Shown here in pieces: positions 6,066-7,270 of a DNA stretch of 7,270 nucleotides. The stretch's first letter is position 1, and each line of letters starts with the position of its first letter. Source of the DNA: Mucilaginibacter sp. GTDB lineage: Bacteria; Bacteroidota; Bacteroidia; Sphingobacteriales; Sphingobacteriaceae. The stretch covers positions 1 through 7,270 of the forward strand of contig JAICXZ010000148.1 of NCBI GenBank assembly GCA_025934475.1, given 5' to 3'. The notes under the pieces are model-generated. The model was not told where the DNA came from. It saw only the letters and a program-made list of their open reading frames with translations, and did not search any database. The position numbers and the translations under genes were made by a program.

Positions 6066-6887
6066 TTACAAAACTTTGGGATTCAATTCAGAATCGATCA
6101 GTTCACCCACAGGTGTACTCATCAGCCACTTAGCGTGGTCGTTTCTTTGCCATTGATGTTTTGGTTCAGAAACGCGGGCACCATCAGCCAGATAAATGAT
6201 AGTCATTACCTCGCGCATCTTGTTTGAGTTGTTGCCCGGTGCATTGTGGATCGTAAAACCACGGTGGAAAGTTGCATCTCCGGCTTTCATCGTTTGAGCA
6301 CGGGTTATCGGGAATTTTCTTTTCTTAACGTATTCATCAAAAGCACCTTCTGATTCGTCAGATCTCTCGAAATCAAATACTGCTCCTTTGTCAAATGAAC
6401 CCGAAGCGAATGTAAGCATACCCATATCCACATCGATATCTACCAGCGGCATCCACATGGTAATGGTGTTATTGGTGTCAATCGGCCAATAGTACTGATC
6501 CTGGTGCCATGGCGTAGGTCCGCCTCCTGGCTCTTTGAACAAAGCCTGGTCGTGATAAATACGCACGTTTTCTACCCCCATCAAATCTGCAGCAATCTTT
6601 CCCAGTCGCTTGGCCATCACAAACTGCTTTACAGCTTCATCAACGCGCCATAGGTTCATGATCTGCAAAAATGCTTTACCATAAGTATCACGGTCCTGCA
6701 TTTTACGGCGTTCAGTGTTGTATTTATCGGCAGCATTTACGATAACCGGCCTGTAAGCGGCGACCTCTCCCGGCGACAAAATGTCCCTAACAAGCGTGTG
6801 GCCTTTTTCGGCAAATTCTTTAATACTTTCTTGTGCGATAGGCTTAAGTTCGTCAAGCAGAGGGAGTTCAGAAACAAAAGTATTCAT
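6066..6887 (-). CDS. Phytanoyl-CoA dioxygenase (PhyH) family Fe(II)/2-oxoglutarate oxygenase
   Basis: A 273-residue soluble enzyme of the PhyH family, which couples decarboxylation of 2-oxoglutarate to hydroxylation of a substrate at a non-heme iron. The iron triad is readable as WHQD (His128, Asp130) and a distal His214 in FTIHNAPGN. Arg225 lies 11 residues further on, where the family binds the 2-oxoglutarate carboxylate; the same 11-residue spacing is found in human PhyH (His264/Arg275, from memory). The region GGGPTPWHQDQYYWP (121-135) and the GMLTFASGSF segment (156-165) are family hallmarks, and length is normal. The substrate cannot be read from sequence; bacterial relatives act on varied small molecules and natural products. 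It starts at the ATG complementary to 6885-6887, with no Shine-Dalgarno sequence, 13 bases after the presumed transcription start. It is divergent from an AraC-type regulator, which may control it. Confidence 0.92.
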   Translation of the reverse strand: MNTFVSELPLLDELKPIAQESIKEFAEKGHTLVRDILSPGEVAAYRPVIVNAADKYNTERRKMQDRDTYGKAFLQIMNLWRVDEAVKQFVMAKRLGKIAADLMGVENVRIYHDQALFKEPGGGPTPWHQDQYYWPIDTNNTITMWMPLVDIDVDMGMLTFASGSFDKGAVFDFERSDESEGAFDEYVKKRKFPITRAQTMKAGDATFHRGFTIHNAPGNNSNKMREVMTIIYLADGARVSEPKHQWQRNDHAKWLMSTPVGELIDSELNPKVL

Positions 6888-7013
6888 ATCAAAATTGGTT
6901 TACACTCAAAAATAGGCCATATGGGCTTCGAAAAAAAATGAACAAAATGGTGTAATAATGGATTATTTTATCCTTATATTGCATTAAGGTTTCCCTTTTA
7001 ATAAAATAAGCAA
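6888..7013. promoter_or_regulatory. Divergent promoter region between dioxygenase and AraC-type gene
   Basis: A 126-base AT-rich spacer between two outward-facing genes, so it must hold both promoters and probably the regulator's binding site. The - strand has a good -7 element (see 6907-6914). On the + strand a TATATTG at 6975-6981 is a weak -7 candidate for the regulator gene, without a clear -33 partner. Confidence 0.5.
6907..6914 (-). promoter_or_regulatory. Bacteroidota-type -7 promoter element for the dioxygenase gene
   Basis: On the - strand this reads TATTTTTG, an exact match to the Bacteroidota primary sigma factor -7 consensus TAnnTTTG. It would place the transcription start near 6900 and leave a leader of about 13 bases before the dioxygenase ATG. 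No clean TTG is seen at the -33 spacing, so an activator may be needed. Confidence 0.5.
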
Positions 7014-7270
7014 ATGATTAAGGCGTCGTACGAAGTATTGCAGCCCGCCAGCGGGCATTCTTTCCTGGTCAGAAAATTTGACAAAATAGCATTTGATGCG
7101 CCCTATCATTTTCACGAAGAATTCGAGCTAACCTATATCGTTCACGGTAAAGGCAAACGGTATGTAGGCAGCCATATGGAGGATTTCTCCAGCGGCGATC
7201 TGGTGTTCCTCGGGCAAAATCTACCGCATTGCTGGAAATTGGAGCATGGCAAACAGGATGAGGGCGAAGC
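7014..7270 (+). CDS. AraC-family transcriptional regulator, N-terminal cupin domain (3' partial)
   Basis: From the ATG at 7014 an open frame runs to the window end (85 full codons), beginning MIKASYEVLQPASGHSF. The segment YHFHEEFELTYIVHGKGKR (about 31-49), then FSSGDLVFLGQNLPHCW (about 58-74), is the cupin sensor domain of AraC-type regulators common in Bacteroidota. The helix-turn-helix DNA-binding half should follow beyond the window. The histidines in HFHEEFE and LPHCW are usual cupin positions. It is divergent from the PhyH-family oxygenase, an arrangement often seen between a regulator and its target. It is too short at the window edge to be sure of the complete domain set. Confidence 0.85.
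   Translation, partial: MIKASYEVLQPASGHSFLVRKFDKIAFDAPYHFHEEFELTYIVHGKGKRYVGSHMEDFSSGDLVFLGQNLPHCWKLEHGKQDEGE

Noticed and set aside
6960..6973. GGAT...ATCC short palindrome in the divergent promoter
   Set aside because: Only four base pairs around an AT-rich centre; expected by chance.

Overview
The window looks like chromosomal DNA of a Bacteroidota bacterium, most likely a Sphingobacteriaceae member (Mucilaginibacter/Pedobacter-like). This is inferred from moderate GC, near-absence of Shine-Dalgarno sequences before the starts, a TAnnTTTG-type -7 promoter element, a lipoprotein with NHL repeats, and the clade-typical wording of EgtB and of the AraC-type regulator. No rRNA, tRNA, CRISPR array, insertion sequence or phage gene is visible.

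Region 1 (1-4601, + strand) is a tightly packed four-gene operon that enters the window already running. It holds a quaternary-amine-type ABC ATPase (5' end cut off by the window edge), a permease fused to its substrate-binding domain, the sulfoxide synthase EgtB and the histidine methyltransferase EgtD. The joints are an 8-base overlap, a 4-base gap and a 16-base gap. EgtD makes hercynine from histidine, and EgtB adds oxygen and a sulfur donor to give the sulfoxide precursor of ergothioneine. The transporter belongs to the OpuC/OsmF/EgtUV branch. Linkage to egtB and egtD suggests it moves ergothioneine, hercynine or a related trimethylammonium compound, so the operon would join synthesis and transport of this thiol antioxidant. 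No sulfoxide lyase (egtE), egtA or egtC is present in the window.

The most unusual observation is inside the fused transporter. Its substrate-binding domain appears circularly permuted: the half that normally comes second (AGFTPEFM to the FLRKK region) comes first, and the half that normally comes first (VRIGSK to DLKRYL) comes last, ending at the stop codon. Each half is present once, so this looks like a rearranged complete domain and not a truncation.

Region 2 (4602-4990) is a roughly 390-base AT-rich gap with a weak hairpin after egtD and a perfect 13-base inverted repeat. It separates the operon from a lipoprotein with an NHL-type beta-propeller (4991-6001). A strong hairpin lies between this gene and the convergent gene that follows.

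Region 3 (6066-7270) is a divergent pair: a PhyH-family Fe(II)/2-oxoglutarate dioxygenase on the - strand and the start of an AraC-type regulator on the + strand, cut by the window end. Their shared 126-base spacer carries a good -7 element for the dioxygenase. The pair could be a small regulated catabolic or modification unit; nothing in the sequence ties it to ergothioneine.
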